64,000 bases of DNA from JAPPKS01 sp963667895 (GCA_965223985.1 OZ245030.1:992001-1056000), one strand, 5' to 3'; shown: positions 15,346 to 25,737, numbered from the stretch's first letter. Notes: generated by a model not told the origin, from the letters alone. Numbers and translations: made by a program.

Positions 15346-18300
15346 ATGTTTAAAGAGGTACCCAACACAGTCGATTTCGTCGCGCAGGAGCACCAAGTGC
15401 TCGACTTGTGGCGCGACAGCGATGCGTTCCATAAACTCAGAGCGTTACGACAAAATGAACCGCGTTGGAGCTTCATTGATGGTCCAATCACAGCCAACAA
15501 TCCCATGGGGGTTCACCACGCCTGGGGACGGACCTACAAAGATCTCTACCACCGTTTCAAGGCGATGCAAGGCTACCAAACGCGCTATCAAAACGGGTTT
15601 GATTGCCAAGGGCTTTGGGTCGAGGTCAATGTCGAACGTGAAATCGGTTTTAAGAGCAAAAAGGATATTGAATCCTACGGGCTGGCGGAGTTTGTCAACG
15701 CATGCAAGCAGTCGGTGCTGCGATACGCCGCAACGCAGACGGAACAATCAATTCGGATGGGTTACTGGATGGAGTGGGATGACCCTAAGCAGTTGCGATG
15801 TCTGGAAGCCAAGATGGCGGAAGATCCATCGACGATGGTCACCGTAGAAGGGCCGAATGGCGTTATAACCGCTACTGTGGAACAGATTGTTGGACTATTG
15901 GGCGGGCCGGAATTGGGAGGTTCTTACTTCACCTTTTCAGATGAAAACAATTACACAATCTGGTCAATGCTCAAGAGTTGCTTCGATCGCGGCTGGATTT
16001 ACAAGGGTACGGATGTCATGCCCTGGTGCACTCGATGTGATACGGGTATCAGCCAGCACGAGATTGTTACTGACGGATACCGAGAGTTGAGTCATAAAAG
16101 CATCTTCCTGCGCTTTCCACTGCGTAATCGCCCTAACGAAAGCCTGTTAGTTTGGACAACTACACCGTGGACACTGACTAGCAACGTAGCGGCAGCGGTA
16201 CATCCCGATTTAAGCTACGTCCTCGTTGAACAGAAGGGGTATCGTATGTGGCTGAGCAAGGGGGCTTTGAAGAATGCCATTCGAGGATCTTTTCAGGTGC
16301 TTGAAGAAAAATTGGGTGCTGCATTAGAAGGATGGACCTATGATGGCCCCTTCGATGAATTACCCGCCCAACAGACCGCCGGGACAGCCGCACAGCACCG
16401 CGTCGTACTGTGGAACGAAGTGGGCAAAGCCGACGGGACGGGAATTGTCCATGTTGCACCGGGCTGTGGAGCAGAGGACTTTCAGTTGAGCAAATCACAG
16501 AATCTGGCAGTTATTGCACCATTGGAAGCGGGCGGAATTTATGGCGAAGGGTTTGAATGGCTTACGGGTCGGTATGTGCATTCCGTCGCCGAAGAAATCT
16601 TTGAAAATCTAAAGCAGAAGGGTATTGTGTATCGACTGGAAGACTATACTCACCGTTATCCGGTGTGTTGGCGGTGTGAGGAGGAACTGGTCTTTCGCCT
16701 CGTAGACGAATGGTATATCTCAATGGGCGAGCGATTGGATAAGCCCTATGAGGAGATTACCGAACCGGAAAAGGAACAGAATTTACGCTACCAGATGATG
16801 GAGGTTGTCCTAAACCAAACCAACTGGTATCCCGCGTTCGGACGCGCACGCGAACTTGATTGGTTGCGCAACATGCACGACTGGATGATATCCAAGAAAC
16901 GGTACTGGGGTTTAGCGCTGCCAATCTTCGAATGCAACGAATGTAGCCACTTCCATGTCGTTGGGAGCCGAGAAGAATTGAAGGAACGCGCAGTTGAAGG
17001 CTGGGAGCTGTTTGAGGGACATACCCCACACCGCCCGTGGGTTGATGCAGTAAGAATCGCCTGCCCACAGTGTAGCGCCCCCGTTTCGCGGATTCAAGAT
17101 GTAGGCAATCCGTGGTTGGATGCAGGCATCGTCACCTTCAGCACCCTACAGTATCGCACCAATCGAGACTATTGGCAAAAGTGGTTTCCCGCAGATTTAA
17201 TTAGTGAAAGTTTCCCCGGTCAGTTTCGAAATTGGTTCTACTCGTTAATCGCGATGAGCACAGTCATGGCGAAACATGCTCCATTCAAACATATCTTCAC
17301 CTACGCGACTCTGTTTGGAGATGATGGGAAACCGATGCACAAATCCTCCCCAAATGTAATCTGGTTCGATGAAGCAGCCGAAAAGATGGGGGTGGACGTT
17401 ATGCGCTGGATGTATTGCGTCGCGAAACCAGAGCAAAACTTACTCTTTGGGTATAAGCGGGCGGATGAAGTTCGGCGCCAGTGCTTGATTCCGCTGTGGA
17501 ACGTATACAGCTTCCTCGTCACTTACGCGAATCTTGACGGGTGGCAACCGGACAGTAAACTCTGGATGGCGCAGGGCGATAACTCGCGACGCAATACTTT
17601 GGATTGCTGGATACTATCACGTCTGCAGATTACGGTCCGCGAAGTAACAAACGGGTTAGAGACATTTGAGCCCGATAAGGCCTGCCGTGCGATTGAGCGT
17701 TTTCTTGACGACCTATCAAATTGGTATGTGCGGCGGAGTCGCCGTCGATTCTGGAAGTCAGAAGCGGATGCGGACAAGGAATCCGCCTATCGGACGTTGT
17801 ACAGCGTCATGGTAACATTCACACATATGCTGGCACCATTTCTCCCCTTCGTCACGGAGACTATCTATCAAAATCTCGTCCGCCGAGTTGACCCGGCAGC
17901 ACCTGAATCGATACACCACGCCGACTGGCCTCAACCACAAGAAGCGTTGCTGGATGAGTCTCTCATTGAGGCGATGGGTACAACACGCACAGCCGTGACA
18001 TTGGGGCTTGCTGCCCGCGCCTCTGCGAACCTAAAGGTGCGGCAACCGTTGAGCCGCGCCTTAGTTCACGTTCCCGGCAGGCAGAAGTTAGATGATGAGA
18101 TGATTGTGTTGATAGCAGATGAACTCAACGTGAAGGCGGTAGAGTTCGTGGAAGATGCCAATCAGTTGCTCCGATACCGCTTGCTGCCAGACAATCGCAA
18201 ACTAGGACCGCGGTTTGGAACGCGCTTTCCGGCGGTGCAGCGAGCATTAACCGAGTTGAATTCTCAAGACGCAACTGAAGCCGTGCGGCAACTGGAAAGC

Positions 18301-18717
18301 GGCGGAGCCATTGCGATCGAACTGGACGATGGGATGGTTGCGCTTGCCGCAGACGAGGTCCTCATCCAACACGAACAACCGGAGGGACTGGCAGTTACGA
18401 CGGACCAGGGGATGACGGTTGCTGTTGAAACGCAACTTACACCAGAATTAGTATCGGAGGGATTGGTGCGTGAGGTAGTGCGCCACATCCAGAACTTGCG
18501 CAAAGCAGCCGACTTCAAGCTGGACGATCGCATTATCACCACATATCAGGCTGGCGAAGAGCTCACACAGGTGATTGCTGATTGGTCGGGGTTTATCGCG
18601 AGCGAAACATTGAGTCTGGAACTACGTCCGGATCAACCAGAGGTAGGGGCTGTGCAAGCCGAAGACACCGTGTCTGGACTACAGTTGAAATTAGGGGTGC
18701 GCCGGGCAAATGCGTAG
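15346..18717 (+). CDS. ileS: Isoleucine--tRNA ligase
   Basis: 1123 residues from ATG 15346, which has AGGAG seven nt upstream; the frame stays open for 68 codons more but these overlap the terminator hairpin and are not protein-like. It charges tRNA-Ile with isoleucine. The HIGH region is the variant NNPMGVHHAWGRTYKD and the KMSKS loop is MHKSSPN, a combination known from a branch of bacterial IleRS. The CP1 editing domain has TTPWTLTSN. Zinc-type cysteine pairs occur in WCTRCD, CWRCEEEL, CNEC and CPQC. The C-terminal anticodon region is complete. Confidence 0.93.
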   Translation: MFKEVPNTVDFVAQEHQVLDLWRDSDAFHKLRALRQNEPRWSFIDGPITANNPMGVHHAWGRTYKDLYHRFKAMQGYQTRYQNGFDCQGLWVEVNVEREIGFKSKKDIESYGLAEFVNACKQSVLRYAATQTEQSIRMGYWMEWDDPKQLRCLEAKMAEDPSTMVTVEGPNGVITATVEQIVGLLGGPELGGSYFTFSDENNYTIWSMLKSCFDRGWIYKGTDVMPWCTRCDTGISQHEIVTDGYRELSHKSIFLRFPLRNRPNESLLVWTTTPWTLTSNVAAAVHPDLSYVLVEQKGYRMWLSKGALKNAIRGSFQVLEEKLGAALEGWTYDGPFDELPAQQTAGTAAQHRVVLWNEVGKADGTGIVHVAPGCGAEDFQLSKSQNLAVIAPLEAGGIYGEGFEWLTGRYVHSVAEEIFENLKQKGIVYRLEDYTHRYPVCWRCEEELVFRLVDEWYISMGERLDKPYEEITEPEKEQNLRYQMMEVVLNQTNWYPAFGRARELDWLRNMHDWMISKKRYWGLALPIFECNECSHFHVVGSREELKERAVEGWELFEGHTPHRPWVDAVRIACPQCSAPVSRIQDVGNPWLDAGIVTFSTLQYRTNRDYWQKWFPADLISESFPGQFRNWFYSLIAMSTVMAKHAPFKHIFTYATLFGDDGKPMHKSSPNVIWFDEAAEKMGVDVMRWMYCVAKPEQNLLFGYKRADEVRRQCLIPLWNVYSFLVTYANLDGWQPDSKLWMAQGDNSRRNTLDCWILSRLQITVREVTNGLETFEPDKACRAIERFLDDLSNWYVRRSRRRFWKSEADADKESAYRTLYSVMVTFTHMLAPFLPFVTETIYQNLVRRVDPAAPESIHHADWPQPQEALLDESLIEAMGTTRTAVTLGLAARASANLKVRQPLSRALVHVPGRQKLDDEMIVLIADELNVKAVEFVEDANQLLRYRLLPDNRKLGPRFGTRFPAVQRALTELNSQDATEAVRQLESGGAIAIELDDGMVALAADEVLIQHEQPEGLAVTTDQGMTVAVETQLTPELVSEGLVREVVRHIQNLRKAADFKLDDRIITTYQAGEELTQVIADWSGFIASETLSLELRPDQPEVGAVQAEDTVSGLQLKLGVRRANA

Positions 18718-18770
18718 CGTATCGCTCTCGTAAAATGGCATTATTACAGGAGGTGAGGCAAGGAAAAATC

Positions 18771-21041
18771 TCAAAGATTCCAGAGATAAGACACTTTGAT
18801 CACGAAAACCCGATCATCTAACCTCAATTCTTCTTTATCAGTTATCCAGTCTTCGTTATACGCGACAAAGATATGGCTTTTCGGGGTGTACTCCCACCCG
18901 AACAGTATGCTGACCAGATAGTTCTTCTCAATGTGCATCTTGTCGGAGAAGGTTTGTTCACGTCTAGCTTGGGTGAACACCCTCAGAAATGCATCCCGGG
19001 TAAACAGATAAGTGATACGTAGTGAGCCTGCGAAAAAACGACCGTTGATGCCAGAGTCTCGATCCAAGCTCTGGGCGTAACTTCCCGAAAATACCGTCGT
19101 GAAATTGCTCCGAGGTCGTAGGGTGCTAAACAGCGACAGTTGCCGTTTCTTTCCATTGGCTTGTCTTGCGAAATTGTAAAAATCTCCCAACTCCCCCATC
19201 ACGCCTATCGAAGCGGGACGCGCACTGTTGGTTTCAACAAAGAATCCGTATCCGTTTGCCATGAATACATCCGTCAGTTCAACTTCCCGCGCCCGTCGAT
19301 AGTGTACCCCCAGGACATCCAAAGACGACTCTGTAAACTTCACACCTGCTGAGAGGTCTCCCTCCCAAGCAATCAAATCCTCTTCAAACTCTGGAGAAAG
19401 TGTGCTGTTCGGACTTGTCTCCTTCCAAGTGGTAAAATACGCCTCAGTGTAAAGCGCTTGGTAAGCGCTGCCATGTCCTTCCAGAAAATACTGATGTGGA
19501 CCCAACTGAGGAGTATAAGCTGCTGCGACATTGGCGCCCTGCTGCCCGCGATACATCTCCTTTTGCAAGTACCCTGTCTGATTGGTTTCAAACAAGAGAT
19601 CTACCCGTTCAACCCCTACCGTGGCGTTCCAGAGGTAATTTCGCTGACTAAATTCGATGAGATAGGCGCTGTTCTTTGTGTCGGGACCGGGATGAAAGCT
19701 TCGACCGAATTGCGCTGACAATCGATAAGTTTTATGAAAAAGCAAATTCGCGTCCAACCCTCCCACGCGGCTATGATCTCCCTGATTATCATCAATGTGT
19801 TCTTTATTGGCGACGATAAATCCAATATTTGAACGCTTCAAGATATCCTTTTTGAGTCGGACTGCTGAATACAACACCGCTTCCTTGTGTTCTGACGACT
19901 GCCCAAACCCCAGTGCATCGAAACTGCCGGTTTGGCTGCTGAGAAAACCGATGGAATAATCCCCAACCTTGCCGGTCATCTTCGCGCCCCAGAGAATATT
20001 CCCGCGACTGCCAATCCGCCGGCTGAAAAAGAGGTCCAGCGGTGTTTCAAAGAAGCTGTTCCCCTCAACGAAGAAAGGGCGCTTTTCTGGAAAGCGTGTC
20101 GGAAAGCGTGTCAAATTGATTTCGAGTTGATCGGCTTCCACCTGGGCGAAATCAGGGTTAACGGTAAAGTTAGTCTTTAACGACTCTGTCAAGTTATACT
20201 GAATATCCAGACCTGTCCCCAGTTGGTGCTCCACCCCTTCATCCTGTTCAGAGGCAGATTTTTCGTTGTTACCCTTAGACAATCCTCCTAAGAAGTAGGG
20301 AGAGATTTCAAACTGTTTGCCAGCTTCGATATTACGAACTCCCGCCAAATGACCCAAGTCAGCCATCCGTGTAACTGCGCCGGACTGGGACATCTGCTTC
20401 CAAACGGTGACCTCGTTTTTTCTCCGATTCACGCGCTCAACGTCGAATCCCCATACCGGTTCCTCCTTCGCTGCAAATCGGAAATTTGCAAACGGGATTT
20501 TAAACTCTGCAGTCCACCCCAGTTCATCACGCTGTGTTTCGACCCTCCAAATTCCTTGCCAGCTGGAGTCCGACCGGGTGTCATCATAACGATAAGCGTC
20601 ACTTTGCACGCCGCCAGGCGTCGTAGCAAATTTGTAGCCGGTGCGGTGGTCATGATGTGGATCTAGGAAGAAGGAAATTACATCCGACTCGTATACATTT
20701 CCCCGCCGGGTGATGCGATTGATAATTTTCTCGGGAGAGGCATCGTAGCAACGGAAGCCCACGTAGAGATGATTATGGTCATAGGCGATAGCGAACGCGG
20801 TATCATCTGTCGCAGGCTGACCGCGATTGGGAGTGAGTTGAATGAATCGGCTTATGAACCTAGTGCTTTGCCATGCAGGATCGTCCAAGCGCCCATCAAT
20901 GTTTGGAGGTGGTATACCTTCGATTCGGTGGGCTTCCACAATGTGCGTGCCCAATCCATGTTCATGCGACCATAATGAATTCGGAACTAGTAACAACAGT
21001 GGCAAGATGAAGGCGGATATCTGACACTGACCTTTTTTCAC
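18771..21041 (-). CDS. DUF5916 protein (CBM9-like domain plus outer-membrane barrel)
   Basis: 756 residues with a signal peptide (about 1-25). Residues 35-230 form a carbohydrate-binding family 9-like domain (PNIDGRLDDPAWQ, then DHNHLYVGFRCYD and SDVISFFLDPH). From about 235 there is the DUF5916 region with many alternating beta strands ending in YLWNL, consistent with a beta-barrel inserted by the BAM system: RPFFVEGNSFFETPLDLFFSRRIG is the family signature. It probably sits in the outer membrane. Ligand unknown. It converges with ileS, and the terminator of the VWA gene lies just upstream. Confidence 0.85.
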   Translation of the reverse strand: MKKGQCQISAFILPLLLLVPNSLWSHEHGLGTHIVEAHRIEGIPPPNIDGRLDDPAWQSTRFISRFIQLTPNRGQPATDDTAFAIAYDHNHLYVGFRCYDASPEKIINRITRRGNVYESDVISFFLDPHHDHRTGYKFATTPGGVQSDAYRYDDTRSDSSWQGIWRVETQRDELGWTAEFKIPFANFRFAAKEEPVWGFDVERVNRRKNEVTVWKQMSQSGAVTRMADLGHLAGVRNIEAGKQFEISPYFLGGLSKGNNEKSASEQDEGVEHQLGTGLDIQYNLTESLKTNFTVNPDFAQVEADQLEINLTRFPTRFPEKRPFFVEGNSFFETPLDLFFSRRIGSRGNILWGAKMTGKVGDYSIGFLSSQTGSFDALGFGQSSEHKEAVLYSAVRLKKDILKRSNIGFIVANKEHIDDNQGDHSRVGGLDANLLFHKTYRLSAQFGRSFHPGPDTKNSAYLIEFSQRNYLWNATVGVERVDLLFETNQTGYLQKEMYRGQQGANVAAAYTPQLGPHQYFLEGHGSAYQALYTEAYFTTWKETSPNSTLSPEFEEDLIAWEGDLSAGVKFTESSLDVLGVHYRRAREVELTDVFMANGYGFFVETNSARPASIGVMGELGDFYNFARQANGKKRQLSLFSTLRPRSNFTTVFSGSYAQSLDRDSGINGRFFAGSLRITYLFTRDAFLRVFTQARREQTFSDKMHIEKNYLVSILFGWEYTPKSHIFVAYNEDWITDKEELRLDDRVFVIKVSYLWNL

Positions 21042-21072
21042 AACGCATCCCTGTCGTGATGCGAGATAAGCG

Positions 21073-21095
21073 CAAAAAACCCCAGCAAAGCTGAG
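21073..21095 (-). terminator. Intrinsic terminator after the VWA gene
   Basis: Immediately after the stop codon the minus strand reads CTCAGC-TTT-GCTGGG and then GTTTTTT. The stem is short (six pairs, one G-U) but the T run is good. Confidence 0.6.
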
Positions 21096-22319
21096 TTAAT
21101 CATCCAGTGGGTTAAGATTTGATTTTGAGTACCGCACGAGCTGCTCTGAACCAATATTCTTAAACTTTCCGTTGTTTTGATTAGTCAACGAGATCAGCAG
21201 TTGCGCCCCCCTCGACTTTTGTAAATTGATTTCAAGCCCCACAACATAAATGCTCGCATCATTTACGTTCTTCGCCCTGACGGTTTCAAGGATTTTCCTA
21301 GAATCTGTTTCAATGTAATCTTGACTGTTGCGGCTCGCTGTTGGAAGTCCATCGGTCACCAATACGATGATAGATGTGTCGATTTCAAGGGCTTTTTCGA
21401 CGGCTTCGAGGAGGTTTGTCCCTTGAAAATTCATGATGCGTTCAGGGGTGAACCGATTGAGGTATTTCGACGCTTTTTCCATATTCTCGATCGTCGCTGG
21501 AAGCAGCGATTTGCTCATCAGTGTGGCATGAGCCGAGAAAGTGATAATATTGAAATAATCGTCGTTTCCAAGCGAAAACATCGATTCTTTAATCGATTGG
21601 AGTGCGATCTCGAGCTTCTTCAATCCTGCCGCTTGCATGCTAGCAGAAACATCAAGGCAATAGACAATGTGTTGCGGTCCTTCAAATTCATCGAGAAAGT
21701 CGATAATGCCCAATCTATCGGCGATTCCTGAATTTCCACCGCCGCCAAGTAGCCCATCTTTCGAGTCGCCGTAGGAATCAATACCAAATATCCCGTTACG
21801 TTGTCCACGTACCCGCACACGACCTGTGACCTCGCCCTGTCCGTCCACCCGTCCACGGTGAGACACTAGTCGTTCAAGATTTGATGCTTCGGCATCCCGA
21901 AGTTGCGCGTCTGTCATTATTTCGGGAATCTTCTCATTTGGCGCTGCCGTATTCATTTCAACATTTTCGTACACAATCCGTTCACTGAGACGCAGAACTT
22001 CTCGAATTTTGTTCGGTGATGACTCGACCAGTTTGTTCTTTGCCTCGCGTGCAAGTGGTTTATCGGGGCTATAGACTTTCATTTTCAGCGGCGGCTTGGT
22101 CCGAAGCTTTCGCAGTTGCGGTTTAGGTAGGTTTTTAACCCATTCAACTGCTATGCTATCCTCGTCTTCGACAGGGTCCTGCTGAAGGGCAAAAAGATAG
22201 ATGATTGCAGCAATTAGATGTACGATTAAAGACAGAAGTAACGCCGATCGCCCCCGTATTTTGCTGCGCTCAATCTGCTCGTGTCTGGTAGCCAATGTTG
22301 TCAATCGTACAGGCGCCAT
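21096..22319 (-). CDS. Membrane-anchored von Willebrand factor A protein
   Basis: 407 residues. One transmembrane helix at about 25-45 is followed by a proline/lysine-rich linker (PKPQLRKLRTKPPLK), an arrangement like TonB or other energy transducers, then a variable region with glycine-rich repeats. The VWA domain spans about 215-400 with a MIDAS motif DVSAS starting at Asp223 and a downstream VTDGLP. VWA domains mediate metal-dependent protein binding in the periplasm. The partner is unknown. The gene is followed by its own terminator. Confidence 0.8.
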   Translation of the reverse strand: MAPVRLTTLATRHEQIERSKIRGRSALLLSLIVHLIAAIIYLFALQQDPVEDEDSIAVEWVKNLPKPQLRKLRTKPPLKMKVYSPDKPLAREAKNKLVESSPNKIREVLRLSERIVYENVEMNTAAPNEKIPEIMTDAQLRDAEASNLERLVSHRGRVDGQGEVTGRVRVRGQRNGIFGIDSYGDSKDGLLGGGGNSGIADRLGIIDFLDEFEGPQHIVYCLDVSASMQAAGLKKLEIALQSIKESMFSLGNDDYFNIITFSAHATLMSKSLLPATIENMEKASKYLNRFTPERIMNFQGTNLLEAVEKALEIDTSIIVLVTDGLPTASRNSQDYIETDSRKILETVRAKNVNDASIYVVGLEINLQKSRGAQLLISLTNQNNGKFKNIGSEQLVRYSKSNLNPLDD

Positions 22320-22466
22320 GATGGTTTCCTCTGTTAATCGGGAAAACCTTTTAAACTTAGATTCACTTGCTATAGGTTGTGGGAGGCTTACGCTATAACT
22401 TGGTGAAACTTCAAGTTAACGGCTTAAACGGCTCATCCAGACGAGACTTGGTGTCGTCGCATAAAT

Positions 22467-23837
22467 TCAAATCTTAATGTGTTCCCACCGGCTGCTGCGG
22501 AAGCGCAGAAAGTAAGTCATTCCAAGGAGTATAACATAAATCGTGGCTCCCACCCACGCACCCACAACGCCGAACCCTAAAAAAACGCCAAGTCCATAAG
22601 CGAGCGGAATGAATAGCAACCATGCGTAACCAATGCCAACCCACATCGTGAAAAGCGTATCCCCCGCTCCTTTGAGCGCACCCACCGAACAGATTCCGAA
22701 TGCATCTGAAATTTGGAAGATAGCGGCAAAAAACAGGATGTGCTTTCCAAGTCGCGCAATCTCCACATCCGGCGTAACTAACGAGAACAGCCATTCCGGA
22801 ACTGTAAAGAACACAATCGCAGCCACCAGGGTGTAAACAACCCCCATTTTGATTGTCGTGTAACCGCTCTTTCGAGCGTAATGTGGTTCATTCGATCCGA
22901 TATATTGTCCGACCAATGTTGTCGCCGCCAGAGAGATTCCGTGTAGGGGCATAAACGATGTAGAAATTAAAGTGATTACCGCAGTATTCGCCGCAAGTGC
23001 TACATCGCTCATCTGCCCGATAAAAGCGGTGAATACCGTAAAGCTCAATAGGTCCAGAAAAAACTGAACCCCCATCGGTGCTCCAATTCGGAGAATGCGG
23101 CGCAATTCGCTGAAATCTATCTGAAAATAGGAGCGTGTTTTGAAGGTTTGGTTGGATTTCCGTGAGAGGAAAACAGCGAGATAGCCAATTGCCGCGACGA
23201 TACCCGCAATGAGCGTGGCAATGGCGGCACCCGCGACTTCTAGCCTAGGGAAACCAAAATGTCCAAAAATGAGTAGAAAGTCGAGGACGATGTTGACGAT
23301 GTTCGCAACAAGCTCAATCCACATCGGGGTTTTCGTGTCGCCGATGCCGCGCAGAAAGCTACTGACCCCAAAGGAAATAAAGAGACTAATCCCACCGTAC
23401 AATCGAATTTGTGCGTAGATGACCCCCAACCGTTGAACTTCTGCTGAAGGATTCATCACGGCAAAAAGAAATTCCGTGAATCGACTCAGCAGCAACACCA
23501 CAAGGTACGATCCGATCGCCAAGTAAAGTCCCTGCCAAGTTGCAACGGCGACACCGCGTCGATCTTCCGCTCCAATGCGTTGTGCAACGAAGGTATTGAT
23601 GCTGACGAGCAATCCGTTGAAGAAAGAAAACAGTGTCCACGCCAATAATCCAGCAAACCCGACCGCCGCTAGTTCAACCGCGCCGAGCCTTCCGACCATC
23701 GCCGTATCCACCAACATCATCACGGTACGCGACGTCATCGTGATTACAACGGGATACCCCAACATCCAGACTTCACGGTAACCACCAGGAGCAATTATGC
23801 GCTTTTTGCCATTGAGTCGCTCTTTGTTTTGCTGCAA
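22467..23837 (-). CDS. MATE family efflux transporter
   Basis: 456 residues with about 12 transmembrane segments in two homologous halves, as usual for MATE multidrug or metabolite antiporters. The opening motif VWMLGYPVVITMTSRTVMMLVDTAMVG is typical, and the second half repeats the pattern at LRIGAPMGVQFFLDLLSF. The start is TTG 23837 with AGGAAGG five to six nt upstream; the ATG four nt earlier is in another frame with only a short product. Substrate and driving ion cannot be told. Confidence 0.9.
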   Translation of the reverse strand: MQQNKERLNGKKRIIAPGGYREVWMLGYPVVITMTSRTVMMLVDTAMVGRLGAVELAAVGFAGLLAWTLFSFFNGLLVSINTFVAQRIGAEDRRGVAVATWQGLYLAIGSYLVVLLLSRFTEFLFAVMNPSAEVQRLGVIYAQIRLYGGISLFISFGVSSFLRGIGDTKTPMWIELVANIVNIVLDFLLIFGHFGFPRLEVAGAAIATLIAGIVAAIGYLAVFLSRKSNQTFKTRSYFQIDFSELRRILRIGAPMGVQFFLDLLSFTVFTAFIGQMSDVALAANTAVITLISTSFMPLHGISLAATTLVGQYIGSNEPHYARKSGYTTIKMGVVYTLVAAIVFFTVPEWLFSLVTPDVEIARLGKHILFFAAIFQISDAFGICSVGALKGAGDTLFTMWVGIGYAWLLFIPLAYGLGVFLGFGVVGAWVGATIYVILLGMTYFLRFRSSRWEHIKI

Positions 23838-23867
23838 TCATACCTTCCTATTCAATCAGCCCCTATC

Positions 23868-24422
23868 CTACAAGCTTCGACGAAATACGTCGCTGTCTTG
23901 TTTACAGGCATCTTGCGTCAACCCATTTCTTTCAAACATCTCAATCCACTTTTCTCCCCTAGGGGTCAATTCATAATAGGTATGATTCCGGTGCTTAATC
24001 CATTTGCCTTTGACGATATTCTTACGATATTGGATGATTCGCCTTTCGACACGTTTCAAGCCGCCTATCCCCCGTAATTTACGATGCTGTTTATAAGTTT
24101 CTTCCAATGGGATTCCGAGTGTATCTGAGACAGCGATTGAATAGTCGATCCCAAACGTTTGATGATGCTTGAGGATAAGGTAATCTATCTTGTCTAGTGT
24201 ACCAAACACACGATCGACTTCAGCCGGTTCAACGTCTGTTGCTGTCGTCTGAATCTGCTGCCATGTAACATCAAGGAGTCGCTCTTGCCGCAGGTGTTTT
24301 AATGATGTGCAACTGGATTGGTGGACGGCAATGGCTCCATCTTCCTTGAAGTATCCGATTACGTGGTTTCCAACTTGTGGCGAGCAACACTTGGCGAGTT
24401 TATAGGTGAGTTCTTGAGGCAT
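23868..24422 (-). CDS. RIS-like domain fused to a DUF2250-type winged helix
   Basis: 184 residues. Residues 1-55 (KLAKCCSPQVGNHVIGYFKEDGAIAVHQSSC, given here in outline: CC-x6-G-x6-Y then a V-H-x3-C) match the RIS/zinc-finger module that RelA/SpoT enzymes use to dock on the ribosome. There is no synthetase or hydrolase domain. Residues about 70-175 look like the archaeal-type DUF2250 domain with a winged helix (YLILKHHQTFGID, YELTPRGEKWIEMFE). A nucleic-acid-binding regulator is likely. It sits 34 nt downstream of purD and 30 nt upstream of the MATE gene on the minus strand. Confidence 0.6.
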   Translation of the reverse strand: MPQELTYKLAKCCSPQVGNHVIGYFKEDGAIAVHQSSCTSLKHLRQERLLDVTWQQIQTTATDVEPAEVDRVFGTLDKIDYLILKHHQTFGIDYSIAVSDTLGIPLEETYKQHRKLRGIGGLKRVERRIIQYRKNIVKGKWIKHRNHTYYELTPRGEKWIEMFERNGLTQDACKQDSDVFRRSL

Positions 24423-24456
24423 TTTTCACCACTCCAGTAAGATGCACCTTCACGTC

Positions 24457-25737
24457 TCACGAGTCTCTGCCCAATACCCGATGCCCAATGTCATTCCGAA
24501 AGTGGGCTCGATCGAAATGGATTTCTGCAACTCCGTGATATGCGCGGTCAATTGCCCCTCTGACGTCACTTGCCAGCGCCGTAACTCCTAACACACGCCC
24601 GCCATTAGTTACGACATGTCCATTTTCCGCCTTTGTGCCAGCATGAAAGACGGTTATTCCGTCCAAAGCATTTGCGGCTTCTAGTCCAGTGATTGCTTTG
24701 CCTTTCTCGTAAGCATCTGGATAACCACCGGATGCCATAACTACACAAACCGCCGCTCCCGGCTTCCATTCAACTTGAATCTCATCTAATCCTCCGTCGA
24801 TGCACGCATCGAGCAACGGGACAAGATCGTCACCCATGCGCGTCAACAGCACCTGCGCTTCTGGATCGCCGAAACGACAGTTGAACTCCAATACTTTCAC
24901 ATCCGCCCCGGAAATCATCAAGCCAACATACAGCACACCTTTGAAAGGACGCCCTGCCTTAGTCATCGCCCTGATGGTCGGATGAACAACCGTATTCATC
25001 ACTTGGGTGTGTATTTCAGGGGTGATGGCAGGCGCCGGTGAGTAGGCGCCCATGCCACCGGTATTCTTCCCTCGATCGCCATCCAATTCCGGTTTGTGAT
25101 CTTGAGAACTAACCAAAGGAACACAATACTCCCCGTCAGTCAGCACGGTGAACGAAGCTTCTTCCCCAACCAGTAGTTCTTCGATGACGACATTACTCCC
25201 TGCGCTCCCGAAGGTCCGATCTACCATAATCTGCTCAACTGCCCGGATGGCTTCATCCGGTGTTTGACCGCGAATAGCGCCCTTGCCCGCCGCGAGCCCA
25301 TCCGCTTTGACGAAGACGGGTGTGTCAATTCCCTTGAGATACGCAATCGCTGCATCTGGATTATCGAATGTGTGGTGTGCTGCCGTTGGGATGTTGTTGT
25401 CTACCATTAACTGCTTGGCGAAGTCTTTGCTAGCTTCAAGGATTGCTGCCTTCCGATTAGGTCCGAACGCTCGAAGCCCACGTTCATGAAAGACATCAAC
25501 TAAACCATTCGCCAAAGGATCCTCGGGCCCAACGACAGTCAGATCAATCCCTTCAGTTTCGGCAAAGTCCGCGAGTTCTGCAAAGTTGTTTTCCAATGGA
25601 ATTGACCGGCAATCGGCGATTTGAGCAATGCCAGGGTTGCCCGGAACGCAATATACCTTCTCAACAGCCGTGCTCTGCGCAATTTTCCACGCGATGACAT
25701 GTTCTCTTCCGCCCCCACCGACAACTAAAACTTTCAT
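24457..25737 (-). CDS. purD: Phosphoribosylamine--glycine ligase
   Basis: 426 residues, full length. Catalyses ATP-dependent joining of glycine to phosphoribosylamine in purine synthesis. VLVVGGGGREHVIAWK opens the N-domain; the ATP-grasp part has FVKADGLAAGKGA, EELLVGEEASFTVL and the metal-binding LEFNCRFGDPEAQ. The C-terminal domain is complete (GITVFHAGT, GGRVLGVTA). No other pur genes are adjacent. Likely cotranscribed with the RIS-DUF2250 gene downstream. Confidence 0.96.
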   Translation of the reverse strand: MKVLVVGGGGREHVIAWKIAQSTAVEKVYCVPGNPGIAQIADCRSIPLENNFAELADFAETEGIDLTVVGPEDPLANGLVDVFHERGLRAFGPNRKAAILEASKDFAKQLMVDNNIPTAAHHTFDNPDAAIAYLKGIDTPVFVKADGLAAGKGAIRGQTPDEAIRAVEQIMVDRTFGSAGSNVVIEELLVGEEASFTVLTDGEYCVPLVSSQDHKPELDGDRGKNTGGMGAYSPAPAITPEIHTQVMNTVVHPTIRAMTKAGRPFKGVLYVGLMISGADVKVLEFNCRFGDPEAQVLLTRMGDDLVPLLDACIDGGLDEIQVEWKPGAAVCVVMASGGYPDAYEKGKAITGLEAANALDGITVFHAGTKAENGHVVTNGGRVLGVTALASDVRGAIDRAYHGVAEIHFDRAHFRNDIGHRVLGRDS

